Translations under genes and position numbers: made by a program
Shown: piece after piece, positions 20,748-29,330 of the stretch
How positions within the stretch are numbered: position 1 is the first letter of the stretch
Layout of the letters: each line of letters starts with the position of its first letter
From: a virus
Reading direction: 5' to 3' (one strand)
IMG/VR virus record: IMGVR_UViG_3300007363_000007
Location: 1 to 40,154 of that record
DNA: 40,154 nt
Notes under the pieces: model-generated
Databases searched by the model: none
Seen by the model: only the letters and a program-made list of their open reading frames with translations
What the model was told of the DNA's origin: nothing

Positions 20748-21099
20748 TGAGTTGTTGGACATATTTGGTGAAGTCTCCGAGCCCGCCACGATAGCTGGCA
20801 ATGTAGAATTCAGCCCATTCACTAAACTGAGCTTTAATGTTTTCAACACGCTCGTCCTGCGTATAAGGCGCTTTTGTTTCTTGGTTTAACGCATCAAATC
20901 GAATGAACTGGAATGTCGGAGAAGTTGTTTCGACCAAAACTCGACTCCCAGCGTAAATGTCGTACATCTCACAAGTGATTTTTACCGAGGTCTTTGAATT
21001 CATCTCGACACCCGTTATTGTTATCTCGGTTGCGATTGGATCTGCTTTCGCAACCGATACGCTCCCGAATATTAAAAATGCAATGAGTAGTTTCTTCAT
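20725..21099 (-). CDS. Small secreted late protein
   Basis: 124 aa, signal peptide MKKLLIAFLIFGSVSVAKA, AGGAG site upstream. Mature region starts DPIATEITITGVEMNS and looks beta-rich then helical. Third of the run of exported proteins. No family recognised. Confidence 0.75.
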   Translation of the reverse strand: MKKLLIAFLIFGSVSVAKADPIATEITITGVEMNSKTSVKITCEMYDIYAGSRVLVETTSPTFQFIRFDALNQETKAPYTQDERVENIKAQFSEWAEFYIASYRGGLGDFTKYVQQLNGLTVSK

Positions 21100-21115
21100 G
21101 CTAACTCCTGTTTGT

Positions 21116-21484
21116 TCACGGATTTACAGCTATTGCGTCTTCGGTTGCCTTGCTGTCGATTGTCTTCTGCTTGGTTTCTTCTTTAAACGCTGTTACTTCA
21201 ATCTGCTTGGACATTAGAGCCGAGTTGGCTGAGTCAAAATCGGAAACTTTCAATTCACCGTTCTGTATTGCGTTCTTAATCTGAACCATGATCGGGTCGT
21301 CGAAATCTGTGATTGGAGCGAGCAAGTCATCAATCACTAACCCACCCTTCAGAACTGTTCCAGTCTCGTCGGAGACTTCAATGTGGTTGCACTCAGGGCC
21401 AGCTATGTTCGTTCGCATACTTAGCTGAGCCCCAAGAACTAAAGAAGGACACAGTACTAGCGTTAAAAGTAATCTACTGAACAT
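21116..21484 (-). CDS. Small secreted late protein
   Basis: 122 aa. Start ATG 21484 (GGGAG 9 nt upstream) gives the signal peptide MFSRLLLTLVLCPSLVLGA. The mature part contains a short conserved-looking segment (HIEVSDETGTVLKGGLVIDD) and a helical tail. It overlaps the previous gene by 11 nt. Confidence 0.7.
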   Translation of the reverse strand: MFSRLLLTLVLCPSLVLGAQLSMRTNIAGPECNHIEVSDETGTVLKGGLVIDDLLAPITDFDDPIMVQIKNAIQNGELKVSDFDSANSALMSKQIEVTAFKEETKQKTIDSKATEDAIAVNP

Positions 21485-22595
21485 AAGGAAACGCTCCCGC
21501 ACCGCTTGCTGTTGTTGAGATGGTAAAAGAGTCGTAGAGAAGGTTTAGGAATGTGTAAATATTCTCTTCGACCGTCCACGTTCCAGGCGTTGTTGCTGTT
21601 GCCGATCTACTGTAGGATGGAGCGTAAGCGTTTGCTATCGCAGCGGTGTTCATCCCAAGTCCGTTCAGTGTGCAGTTTTGGGTACCACGTGGCTTAAGCA
21701 TTAAATAGTAGGTACTTCCCCCACTCAAACTAACCGGCGTATCAAACAAAGTAACAAGTTTTCCGACTGTTAATGACGAGGCTACATTCAAAGTGGCTGT
21801 CGCCAAACCTACTCCTGCTGTATCGTAAAGGATTACATCGGAATAAAGGAGCGAAGCGGCCCCGAGAACAGCACCAGTCGCATGAATTGACAATCCCGTT
21901 GGCAAGTAAATGCGACTCCCCCTGTAACTAGGAGAAGACCCTGAATTAAAAGCTGTGGCTGGAAACGCTGTAGAAGGGAAAACTCCGACGATTGGGATAT
22001 AGTTTAGATTGTTGTCCAATGCGGCAAATCTTCCAGCAGCACCAGACTTAACCCAACCGCTTGTGCTGTTCGATGTGTGGCTCAATGAGTATTGACTTGT
22101 AGTAAACCCGCCGGAATTACCACGGACGTTTCCATTAAATGATCCAGTCTGATAAAAAACCAATGCCGCTGGGGTGCTTACCGTAATAGTACAGGATGCC
22201 ACCATCGTACTTGTTCTGATCCATTTCAAATCGTCTGCTGACCCAAGGGTTATTGTTCCGCTTGAATTTGCACACAATAAATTCCCGGATGGATTCCCGG
22301 TAGATATTCCAACAACAGAACTATTTTCTGCGACAGACTCAAGGCGCCAGGTGATCGTATCTCCAGTCGTGATGTTACCGGTAAATACTTCAAACTGATT
22401 ATATGTAGCAGGAGGGAAATGCGCTGTAAACCCAAACTTCTCCCCAGCGGCGTCTATGGTTGAACTCAAGTCGTTTGGGGTGGAGTAAGCCCCCACATCC
22501 ATACCCCATAAAATTTGATCTCTACCCAAACTATAAGTTTCTGAATAAGCAATGCCGCTAACCAAAAGCAAAAAAACAGCAACTAAACTTTTCAC
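21474..22595 (-). CDS. Secreted fibre/spike-like protein
   Basis: 373 aa, signal peptide MKSLVAVFLLLVSGIAYS, then beta-rich sequence with many G/S/T/N residues and repeated strand-turn patterns (WRLESVAENSSVVGISTGNP), ending in a module with YYLMLKPRGTQNCTLNG. It is ATGA-coupled to the larger fibre gene upstream. Probably an exported carbohydrate- or surface-binding protein. Confidence 0.7.
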   Translation of the reverse strand: MKSLVAVFLLLVSGIAYSETYSLGRDQILWGMDVGAYSTPNDLSSTIDAAGEKFGFTAHFPPATYNQFEVFTGNITTGDTITWRLESVAENSSVVGISTGNPSGNLLCANSSGTITLGSADDLKWIRTSTMVASCTITVSTPAALVFYQTGSFNGNVRGNSGGFTTSQYSLSHTSNSTSGWVKSGAAGRFAALDNNLNYIPIVGVFPSTAFPATAFNSGSSPSYRGSRIYLPTGLSIHATGAVLGAASLLYSDVILYDTAGVGLATATLNVASSLTVGKLVTLFDTPVSLSGGSTYYLMLKPRGTQNCTLNGLGMNTAAIANAYAPSYSRSATATTPGTWTVEENIYTFLNLLYDSFTISTTASGAGAFPYVQ

Positions 22596-24409
22596 TGCTT
22601 TGTCACCTTAAGGCTCACGTTGATCGGAGTCGTTCCGCTGATCGAGTTAAGGACGAACCCGATTGTGTCATTAGCTGTGATTGATGTCGAAGACCAGCCG
22701 GAAGGGGCCGCAGAATTCCAGGTTGAAGACGTTAAGCTGGGAGCGTTACCGCCACCACTAAAAGCATTGAAAGAAACAGGTCCAGAGGCAGATTTGATAA
22801 CCGACAAAGAAACGCTTCCAGAAACAGCACTGGTGACCGTCCAGCTCGAAACGGTCGCAGCGTAGGGCACGTTTATAACGATTGTGGAACCGACAACAGC
22901 TGAGGTTGGATCGTATGTAACGCCTACAGCACCAATGTTGGAAGCATTGCTCGCCCCTACAATCGTCACTGTTTCTGTGACCACCACAAAATTGTTGTTT
23001 ATGAAGTTGTTGCTGGAATTGGCAACGCTCCACTGAGCCGTAAACTTAATCTCCTGCGCTGTGGTCATGTCTATTGTGACCGGACCAGTGGAAACCATCG
23101 GGGCCGTCGTCCATCCGCTTGCATCAGTGTAGAAACCAAACAATCCACTGGAGTAAAGGGTGCCGCTTGCCCCTCCTGATCGAATCGTTGGAGCTATTCC
23201 AAATGCCCACATTTGATAATTCGATTGGGTTGACGGCATTGTGATGTTTGCCGATGAAGCGATGACTGTATTTCCGATCTTGAACTTAACAGTGAGCGTC
23301 GTTGCCGTGGTAGTCGAGATATAAGTACCAGAGGCACGAACACGGATAGTTTTCCCTGGTTGCATGAAGTTGGCCGGGATTGTGATGGTCCCGGAACCCG
23401 TAGCGATAACGTTTGTCTCCGCTGTAGAGTTGGACACGTTCGAGCTCACCATCATTGCGAATAGGGTTCCGTTACTGGAATCGCTAGAGCCACCAGATCC
23501 AGCTATAATTTTACCAGTGGAATCAGTCGCTAAAGATGAGGCGGAAGGAAGTGTTGTTAAAACAACTGGGATTGTAAAAGATGAATTCCCAACCGGGTCA
23601 AATTGAACTAATGGATCGCTATTTGCTCCATAAAAAACATGTTTCCCCGTATCTCGTGATATGGAATGACGCAAAAGAGGTGTCAGGATGTTTACGGAAG
23701 AAAGATATATACCATATCCACCCGTGATGGCTGGACTCCATGTGAAGCGTCCAAACTGAGTCCCCTGGAATTTAAAACTTCCTCCGTAGTCAGATACAAA
23801 AGAATTTCTTGTGTCCATCTCATATAATGGGTTGGAGTTGTTTCCATTAAAATAAAAACTGGACCCGCTCGAATTTGACGGATTGTTTATGTAAAGAGAA
23901 GTTGGACCAATCTCTCCGGAAAGTGTTACGCTGCTCACTGAATTGTCGTACTGGAACCCCGCATCTCCGCTGACCGATGTCCCATCGGTGCTGTAAAGGA
24001 CGCTCCAAGGAGTGACGTTGACGGTGGCTCCGCCGCCTCCCAATATAGAAGGATCAATTGAAATAAAGTTTGTTGTTCCACTTACGGTTGACTGGAATTG
24101 GCTACCGAGAAAGCTAATTGCACCAGTTGGGCTGGAAACTAGCGTCGTAAAGTTTGATGCTGTTCCTGTTCCTACCGCAAGAGTTGACGATCCTCCTCCG
24201 CCACCTGAGGGTACAGCCGAGGTAATGACACCATTAACGTTCTGAAGGAATTGACCAGAACCTCCAGTCCCAGCGTTCCAAGTGTAGGTGCTTCCGTTTA
24301 CAGTAATAGAAGAACTTGTATTTCTTAGCCAGTCAGTTGTAAAGGCGCTGTAACAATCTGACGTGAAAAGAGCCGTAAAAGAGATTAAGAAAAGAAGAAG
24401 TTTTTTCAT
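22592..24409 (-). CDS. Secreted tail-fibre-like protein
   Basis: 605 aa. Signal peptide MKKLLLFLISFTALFTSDCYS, then sequence typical of tail-fibre collars (GQFLQNVNGVITSAVPSGGGG), a long beta-rich shaft, and a jelly-roll-like domain around residues 330-500 (GTITIPANFMQPGKTIRVRA). ATGA-coupled to the preceding ejection-region gene. Tail fibres are normally cytoplasmic; the signal makes this one exceptional. Confidence 0.75.
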   Translation of the reverse strand: MKKLLLFLISFTALFTSDCYSAFTTDWLRNTSSSITVNGSTYTWNAGTGGSGQFLQNVNGVITSAVPSGGGGGSSTLAVGTGTASNFTTLVSSPTGAISFLGSQFQSTVSGTTNFISIDPSILGGGGATVNVTPWSVLYSTDGTSVSGDAGFQYDNSVSSVTLSGEIGPTSLYINNPSNSSGSSFYFNGNNSNPLYEMDTRNSFVSDYGGSFKFQGTQFGRFTWSPAITGGYGIYLSSVNILTPLLRHSISRDTGKHVFYGANSDPLVQFDPVGNSSFTIPVVLTTLPSASSLATDSTGKIIAGSGGSSDSSNGTLFAMMVSSNVSNSTAETNVIATGSGTITIPANFMQPGKTIRVRASGTYISTTTATTLTVKFKIGNTVIASSANITMPSTQSNYQMWAFGIAPTIRSGGASGTLYSSGLFGFYTDASGWTTAPMVSTGPVTIDMTTAQEIKFTAQWSVANSSNNFINNNFVVVTETVTIVGASNASNIGAVGVTYDPTSAVVGSTIVINVPYAATVSSWTVTSAVSGSVSLSVIKSASGPVSFNAFSGGGNAPSLTSSTWNSAAPSGWSSTSITANDTIGFVLNSISGTTPINVSLKVTKQ

Positions 24410-24975
24410 GGGTTAAATGACGCCTTTGTAGTCCAAACTCCGTTTTCAAGTTTCTGAACCAACAGGTCAACTCCTTCAATAATAAATCGCCATTCCATTA
24501 ACCCAGCTTGGCCAGGGATTGGGAGTCCACCACCAGGAGGCGGGTAGCCTCCAAACTGATATTGAGGGGCTTCGTAGTTGACCTTGTTAATCAACTCGTC
24601 AAACTTGGATCGAAACTTCTCAAGCATCTTTTCAGCGTCTTCGTCGATCCCGGTCATCTGTTCATCAAGGGTCTCGATCTTGAGGTTAATTTCTTCTTTT
24701 GCTCGTTTTACTGTTTCGAGCATCATAACCTTAAGCGACTCTTCGGATTCTTGTTTCTTGATCATCTCTTTCTGGAGTCGTTCTTTGTATTCCTGAACCT
24801 GTTGATCAACGACACGTGAGATCATCTTGTCTAAGGGGAGTTTGTTGATCTGTTCCTGAACCGCAGAGTCAATAGCCTTCTGCATCTCGGGGGAATAGAT
24901 GACCTTTTCTTCAATCGGGAGCTCCACCCGGTCCAGAAGGTCAAGACCAACTCTGTCAAATATATCTTTTGCCAT
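24406..24975 (-). CDS. Virion coiled-coil protein
   Basis: 189 aa. Residues about 30-125 are a long charged coiled coil; a Gly/Pro linker (GGYPPPGGGLPIPG) leads to a short conserved-looking end, MEWRFIIEGVDLLVQKLENG. No signal peptide. TAATG and ATGA overlaps with both neighbours. May link the tail tip to the fibre encoded next. Confidence 0.7.
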   Translation of the reverse strand: MAKDIFDRVGLDLLDRVELPIEEKVIYSPEMQKAIDSAVQEQINKLPLDKMISRVVDQQVQEYKERLQKEMIKKQESEESLKVMMLETVKRAKEEINLKIETLDEQMTGIDEDAEKMLEKFRSKFDELINKVNYEAPQYQFGGYPPPGGGLPIPGQAGLMEWRFIIEGVDLLVQKLENGVWTTKASFNP

Positions 24976-26381
24976 TATTCGGGTATCTCAAAGTTACGTT
25001 CTTTGGCGAGCTTCCGGGCTTTTTCTCTATCACCCTTGGCTTCACGCAGTAGTTCACGAGCCTTGTCTTCAGTTAGGACCCTGGTTGCATTAAGAAGTGG
25101 AAGGCCAAGTTTCTTGGGCGCATTGGCGGCTCCCATCAATTCACTCGCAGCGATACCAGCTCCACGTCTTTTTAATACTTCAGCGGCTCCAACCTTCGCT
25201 ACTGCTCCAGCGCCACCCGCTGCACCAACCACCATAGAAGGAAGGCTAACAGCCATGTTACCCTGTTGTTTTCCAAGCTCCCTGTTGAGTCCTTTTATAG
25301 CCGTCTTGGCTGCGCTGTAGATGGGCTTTAAAGCTTTGTAGGTCTTGATGTCACCGCCAGCAGAAGCCAGAGATTCTTCAATCCCTTTTTCTATCGTATT
25401 GCTCAAATTCTTCGCTTCGGCTTGGCTGACATTGCTTGCGAACCAATTCACAACATCGCCAATTTCCTTCTTTGCCTCGGCTATCCTCTTCAATGATGCA
25501 GGTGGAACATATCCTTCTTTTGCTGGGATAATTTTCTTAATAGGTTGTCCTTGTGCTCCAAGGAGGCCCGTATCTTTAACTACCTCAGGGGTAGCTTCGA
25601 CAATATCTTTCTTAACAATACCGATGATCGTATCTTTAGCTTTTTTTATTTTCCCTTTAGCCTTGTCCCATTTTCCGCCAGTTGCACCCTTAAGTCTATC
25701 GCTGGCGTAGTCATCCAACTTTTTAAGAATAGGCTGAATTGGTTGAGGACCAACAGATTCCCTGATCTCTCCAATCTTTCTACCTGTAGATCCTTTTAAA
25801 GCAGAGGCTTTATCAAACAAAACTTGCGGGCTGCCGGTTGCGCTGGTTACACCTTGCTCAAGCATCTTTCTCGCTGCAACGGCAGACTTCTTTCTTCCAA
25901 AAGAAGTTGATAGTTCGGGGGCTGTTAATCCAAGGGCTCTGCGTTCCGCTACTGCGGCCAATTGAGGGATAACTTTTGAAGAAGCTTTCACAGGGTTATA
26001 AGCGGATTGAGCAATATCGGGAATCATTGAAAGAGCGGTTCCTGCTGCAGCCGCAACATTTGGGTTAATCTTTCTCAATCCACCCTGCTCAGCTACAAAT
26101 TCTCCTGCTTTATCAAAACCTTTGTTGGCCATTTCATTCGCTGTTTCCAACATCCCGACGGGGCTTGCTTTTGAAAGAGGGCTGTCTTTGTAGGATTGAT
26201 AGGCACCAGCTATCTTTTGAATAACCGATGGTTCTTGAGGAGCTTCGGCAGGTTGTTCAACGCCAGACACCTGCCTCAAAGAAGCAAGAACCTGACGACC
26301 TTTTTCAGTGATCTTCCCAGAACTTTCAGCTTGTTCCAGAAGCGCCATTCTCTCTTTCCCCTTCTCGGTTAAAGAAGCCAT
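24975..26381 (-). CDS. Putative ejection (internal virion) protein
   Basis: 468 aa. Ala/Lys-rich, helical, with an N-terminal MASLTEKGKERMALLEQAES pattern and several amphipathic stretches. It lies in the gene group that in podoviruses encodes the ejected internal-core proteins forming a periplasmic conduit. No transglycosylase motif is visible. Confidence 0.65.
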   Translation of the reverse strand: MASLTEKGKERMALLEQAESSGKITEKGRQVLASLRQVSGVEQPAEAPQEPSVIQKIAGAYQSYKDSPLSKASPVGMLETANEMANKGFDKAGEFVAEQGGLRKINPNVAAAAGTALSMIPDIAQSAYNPVKASSKVIPQLAAVAERRALGLTAPELSTSFGRKKSAVAARKMLEQGVTSATGSPQVLFDKASALKGSTGRKIGEIRESVGPQPIQPILKKLDDYASDRLKGATGGKWDKAKGKIKKAKDTIIGIVKKDIVEATPEVVKDTGLLGAQGQPIKKIIPAKEGYVPPASLKRIAEAKKEIGDVVNWFASNVSQAEAKNLSNTIEKGIEESLASAGGDIKTYKALKPIYSAAKTAIKGLNRELGKQQGNMAVSLPSMVVGAAGGAGAVAKVGAAEVLKRRGAGIAASELMGAANAPKKLGLPLLNATRVLTEDKARELLREAKGDREKARKLAKERNFEIPE

Positions 26382-27163
26382 TAGTCTGGATTCACCAATC
26401 CTTCCTTAACAAGATCATTGATCGCAGACTCTCCCGAATACTGCATTCTTCGAGTCTTGATAAGTTCTCGCAGGTTGTCCCATTTCGCCTTCTGAACTAT
26501 GGGCTGGTCATTTTCTGTTGGCATCAAAGGGAGAGCTCTTCCTGCCGCATCAGCATCGCTGAGACGAGTGTCGCCAGTTAATGCACGGTAAACTTTTACC
26601 GCATAGGCTGGCCTTAAAGCGTTGTATTCTGCTGAAGGCTGCTGGATAGAGCCACCGGTAATCATGGAAAGGCCCCTTGCTGCTCTGCCTGCAACAGGAC
26701 CGGCCCACGAATTAATCAGAAGACCTTCAAGTTTGTCTATGGCTCCCAGCTGTTCGTCAATATTCTTAATCTCTGTGTCCGCTTTGTCTGCTCTTTCTTT
26801 GGATTTTAAAGAAGCGGCTCGATACGAATTAAGGTCCGCTTGCTGAAGTTCCTTAAATGCCATTTCTCGATCATAACGGGCTGCGTCTTGTTCACGTTTT
26901 ATTCTGGCAGCTTCAGATTCAGCCCCAGTCTTAATTCCAAGCAATTCTTTTTGTTGATCAAAAGCACGAGCCTGTTGCTCAGTTTGTCTGCGCATCTCAG
27001 CTCGTTTTGCCAAAGCGTCTACGATATCCGTTCCAGCGGATTCAATACCTTGAGCCAACGGGTTATTACCGAGGACTTGCATAATAAGCTCAGATTGATC
27101 CTTGCGACCTTTCGGTTGCTGGATTTCTGAGAGTTGGGCTTGGGGGATTCTTACTGAGCCCAT
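26381..27163 (-). CDS. Putative ejection (internal virion) protein
   Basis: 260 aa. Central coiled coil of Gln/Arg/Glu-rich sequence (residues about 45-135), then a conserved-looking helical C-terminus (KVYRALTGDTRLSDADAAGR, ALPLMP) seen in podovirus injection proteins. It sits next to two similar proteins and overlaps the next (TAATG). Confidence 0.7.
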   Translation of the reverse strand: MGSVRIPQAQLSEIQQPKGRKDQSELIMQVLGNNPLAQGIESAGTDIVDALAKRAEMRRQTEQQARAFDQQKELLGIKTGAESEAARIKREQDAARYDREMAFKELQQADLNSYRAASLKSKERADKADTEIKNIDEQLGAIDKLEGLLINSWAGPVAGRAARGLSMITGGSIQQPSAEYNALRPAYAVKVYRALTGDTRLSDADAAGRALPLMPTENDQPIVQKAKWDNLRELIKTRRMQYSGESAINDLVKEGLVNPD

Positions 27164-27169
27164 ATGTAC

Positions 27170-27268
27170 CTAGTAAAGACTAAGCTTATTGCCTGTTTTT
27201 CTAGGCGTATATCCATAGTTTTTTCCATAATTTAAAGTTGAGTAGTCGACGCCCGGTCCTGCTGAGCT
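27170..27268 (-). other. Possible +1-frameshift extension of the ejection protein
   Basis: The upstream gene ends GCG GGG TAG. A +1 slip from GGG to the overlapping GGT opens 32 more codons (SSAGPGVDYSTLNYGKNYGY and 12 more) to a TAG at 27170. The extension has no start codon or ribosome site of its own. It is either a programmed frameshift or a single-base error in a G-rich run. Confidence 0.4.
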
Positions 27269-27995
27269 ACCCCGCCCTCCCGATAGCCGCGCCACCAATC
27301 TGGCCGCCGAGTCCAAGCAAGGATTGAAGCAGTTGGTCTTTGCTCTGCTTCTTAGCCAAAGACGCTGCGAATGAGTTGTTTGCTTGAATGTCTTGCGTAT
27401 CAAACTGGCGAGTCAAACCAGCTTTTCGAAGAGCCAAGGAAGAGTCCAAGGCAGATTGATCTCCACCCAAGAGAGCGTTCAAGGCTTCTCCTCTCGTATC
27501 ACGATCCACACCGAATTGATCTGTGTCAAAAGCTGTTAGTTGTTGATTTTGTTGGTTAGCTAAATCTGCAAGAAGTCGTCCCTGTTCCTGGTCTCGAGCT
27601 GTCTGAGAAGTGAAAAGACCACGAGAGTTTAGGTCTTCCAAGATTCCAGGGTTCATGCTCTTAAAAGTGTTGGCACTCGTATCAGCAAGACTTTTGGCTA
27701 AGGTCGCTCGATAGGCTTGAGCTCGTTTGGCTTGTTCGTCGGCGTAGCTGTTAATCTGGCCTTGTTGTTTTTGACCAAGGGCTGTACGCTGCGTGAATTC
27801 GGTGTCACCAAGCTGGTTGAACTGTTCACGATCTCCATAAGGATCGTAGTTTGGCATATCAACCCCACGGGGGCTCAAAGCGTCTCCAATCATTTTACCG
27901 CCAATCACAGGAGCAAGTGTGCTAAACGCTGTGACGGGATTTGCTACAGCTAACGCTTTTCCGCCAATTTTCTTTAATGATTTACCAATTCCCAT
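27267..27995 (-). CDS. Putative ejection (internal virion) protein
   Basis: 242 aa. Gly/Ala-rich hydrophobic ends (KKIGGKALAVANPVTAFSTL; LGLGGQIGGAAIGRAG) around a Gln-rich helical centre with repeats like NQQNQQLTAFDTDQFG. This layout is typical of the smaller podovirus ejection proteins. The stop is in a G-rich run and a +1 shift would add 32 residues. Confidence 0.7.
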   Translation of the reverse strand: MGIGKSLKKIGGKALAVANPVTAFSTLAPVIGGKMIGDALSPRGVDMPNYDPYGDREQFNQLGDTEFTQRTALGQKQQGQINSYADEQAKRAQAYRATLAKSLADTSANTFKSMNPGILEDLNSRGLFTSQTARDQEQGRLLADLANQQNQQLTAFDTDQFGVDRDTRGEALNALLGGDQSALDSSLALRKAGLTRQFDTQDIQANNSFAASLAKKQSKDQLLQSLLGLGGQIGGAAIGRAG

Positions 27996-28005
27996 AAACT
28001 ACCCC

Positions 28006-28236
28006 TTAATGTACAACACAGACGGTATCGGGGTCTGCTCCCGTTCGATATAAGTTCCCTGCAACCAGTCCACCAGCTAAAGCCGCTGCGTTGTTGGCAT
28101 ATGCAGGTAACGTGAAAACAGATGTACCTGAAATAATTGTGTCAATGAAGGCTCCGTATTGAACAAAATTAACGTCAATCTCTCTTCCTCTGACGGGAGA
28201 CGTGTGTGAGTGTTTGTAGGTTGCTTCAAGTGCCAC
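28006..28236 (-). CDS. Small virion-type protein
   Basis: 76 aa, GTG start with GGA 5 nt upstream. The C-terminal motif AGGLVAGNLYRTGADPDTVC is of a type common at the ends of short phage tail or head proteins. Beta-rich. Role unknown. Confidence 0.65.
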   Translation of the reverse strand: MALEATYKHSHTSPVRGREIDVNFVQYGAFIDTIISGTSVFTLPAYANNAAALAGGLVAGNLYRTGADPDTVCVVH

Positions 28237-28366
28237 TGGATTCCATCTCTCTTAAAATATATTCGTAAGCAAGGACCATTCCGTCGAGTTGATAGAATTT
28301 CTCTTTTGCCTTCTCTCGTTCATGAGCTGTTTTTTTAATCAAATCTTGAATTTTTTCTTTATCCAT
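28226..28366 (-). CDS. Small helical protein
   Basis: 46 aa, start MDKEKIQDLIKKTAHEREKA, one amphipathic helix followed by FYQLDGMVLAYEYIL. TAATG overlap with the upstream fibre-like gene. Size and motif suit a small tail chaperone-like peptide; unproven. Confidence 0.6.
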   Translation of the reverse strand: MDKEKIQDLIKKTAHEREKAKEKFYQLDGMVLAYEYILREMESSGT

Positions 28367-29328
28367 TATTGTGCTACCTCAACAATGATCATGTTCGCAG
28401 AGCTTGTATATACTCCTCCATCGGTTACTGGGAATATTGCATTTCCTGTACCATTGGTTCTAATTTGAACTGTGTACGTAATAGCAGATGTGGTTGCTGG
28501 TGAATCATAAACAAAAACTGGTGCAGACAGAGTATTTGGTCCAACTGTTAGACAATAACCACCGAGTGTAGCGGCAAGACTTGTACCGTTTCTAGAAACT
28601 GTTAAATATCCAACTCCATTCGGATCTTGTGCAAAATTTCCAGCAACAAAAATAAAAACTTTGCTGGTATTGATTTTGGGAGTAAAAGAACCTGTAAGCG
28701 CTGTGTCAGAAAAACTTGAACTTGTAATAACTGTTGATGTCGCTGTCGTATAGGATTGAATTTGAAGAATTGGGAGACTGGCAAAAGTCTTGTATTGAAG
28801 CGCCGTTCCAATATTTAGCGTCTGGATGGTTAGTCCGTTTTTGACCCGCAACAGGTTGGAATTAAGCTCAATTGTTGAGTTGTCAACTCCAGGGTTGTTT
28901 GCAACGTTCTGCCATCCAGAATTATAAAAATACATCCTGTTATTTGAAGAATCGATAACGATTGGGATTCTTCCAGTGTTCGCAGTAGCAACTCCGGTCG
29001 GGAGACCTGGGCAACTTGGGATATATGGAAATCCATCGGTTGCAGTTGTTAAAAGAGCTGCACTACCGAAAACTGAACTACCTCCGTCTTTAACAGCAAA
29101 AACAGTCGTTCCGTTGTCTTGAGCATTTAAAATATCATTGGTTCCTGCTCCATTATTAAATACACCTGGAACACTACTCGCATTGGTAGCTAGAACTCTC
29201 TCCCACTCCGCTGCTCCTGAATTTCGGTTGTTGACATATGTTTCGATGTCATCGAAATTCGTGTTCATCGGGGTCGCTAATATTGTTGTCCCGTCGATAA
29301 ATGTGTTGCTTACAGATAAAGAAGCCAT
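28366..29328 (-). CDS. Tail fibre/collar-type protein
   Basis: 320 aa. N-terminus (SNTFIDGTTILATPMNTNFD) is typical of proteins that attach fibres to the virion; a collar region with NRMYFYNSGWQNV follows; the C-terminal 150 aa form beta strands of a C1q/TNF-like jelly roll (KVFIFVAGNFAQDPNGVGYL ... MIIVEVAQ). No signal peptide, unlike the later fibres. GAGGTAACC ribosome site. Confidence 0.7.
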   Translation of the reverse strand: MASLSVSNTFIDGTTILATPMNTNFDDIETYVNNRNSGAAEWERVLATNASSVPGVFNNGAGTNDILNAQDNGTTVFAVKDGGSSVFGSAALLTTATDGFPYIPSCPGLPTGVATANTGRIPIVIDSSNNRMYFYNSGWQNVANNPGVDNSTIELNSNLLRVKNGLTIQTLNIGTALQYKTFASLPILQIQSYTTATSTVITSSSFSDTALTGSFTPKINTSKVFIFVAGNFAQDPNGVGYLTVSRNGTSLAATLGGYCLTVGPNTLSAPVFVYDSPATTSAITYTVQIRTNGTGNAIFPVTDGGVYTSSANMIIVEVAQ

Positions 29329-29330
29329 GG

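Noticed and set aside
27236-27290. tRNA-like start (GGGGTAGCTCAGCAGG on the minus strand)
   Set aside because: No T-arm (GTTCGAA-type) or matching acceptor stem follows within 80 nt; the string lies at the end of the ejection-protein gene. An attachment-site reading is not supported without an integrase.
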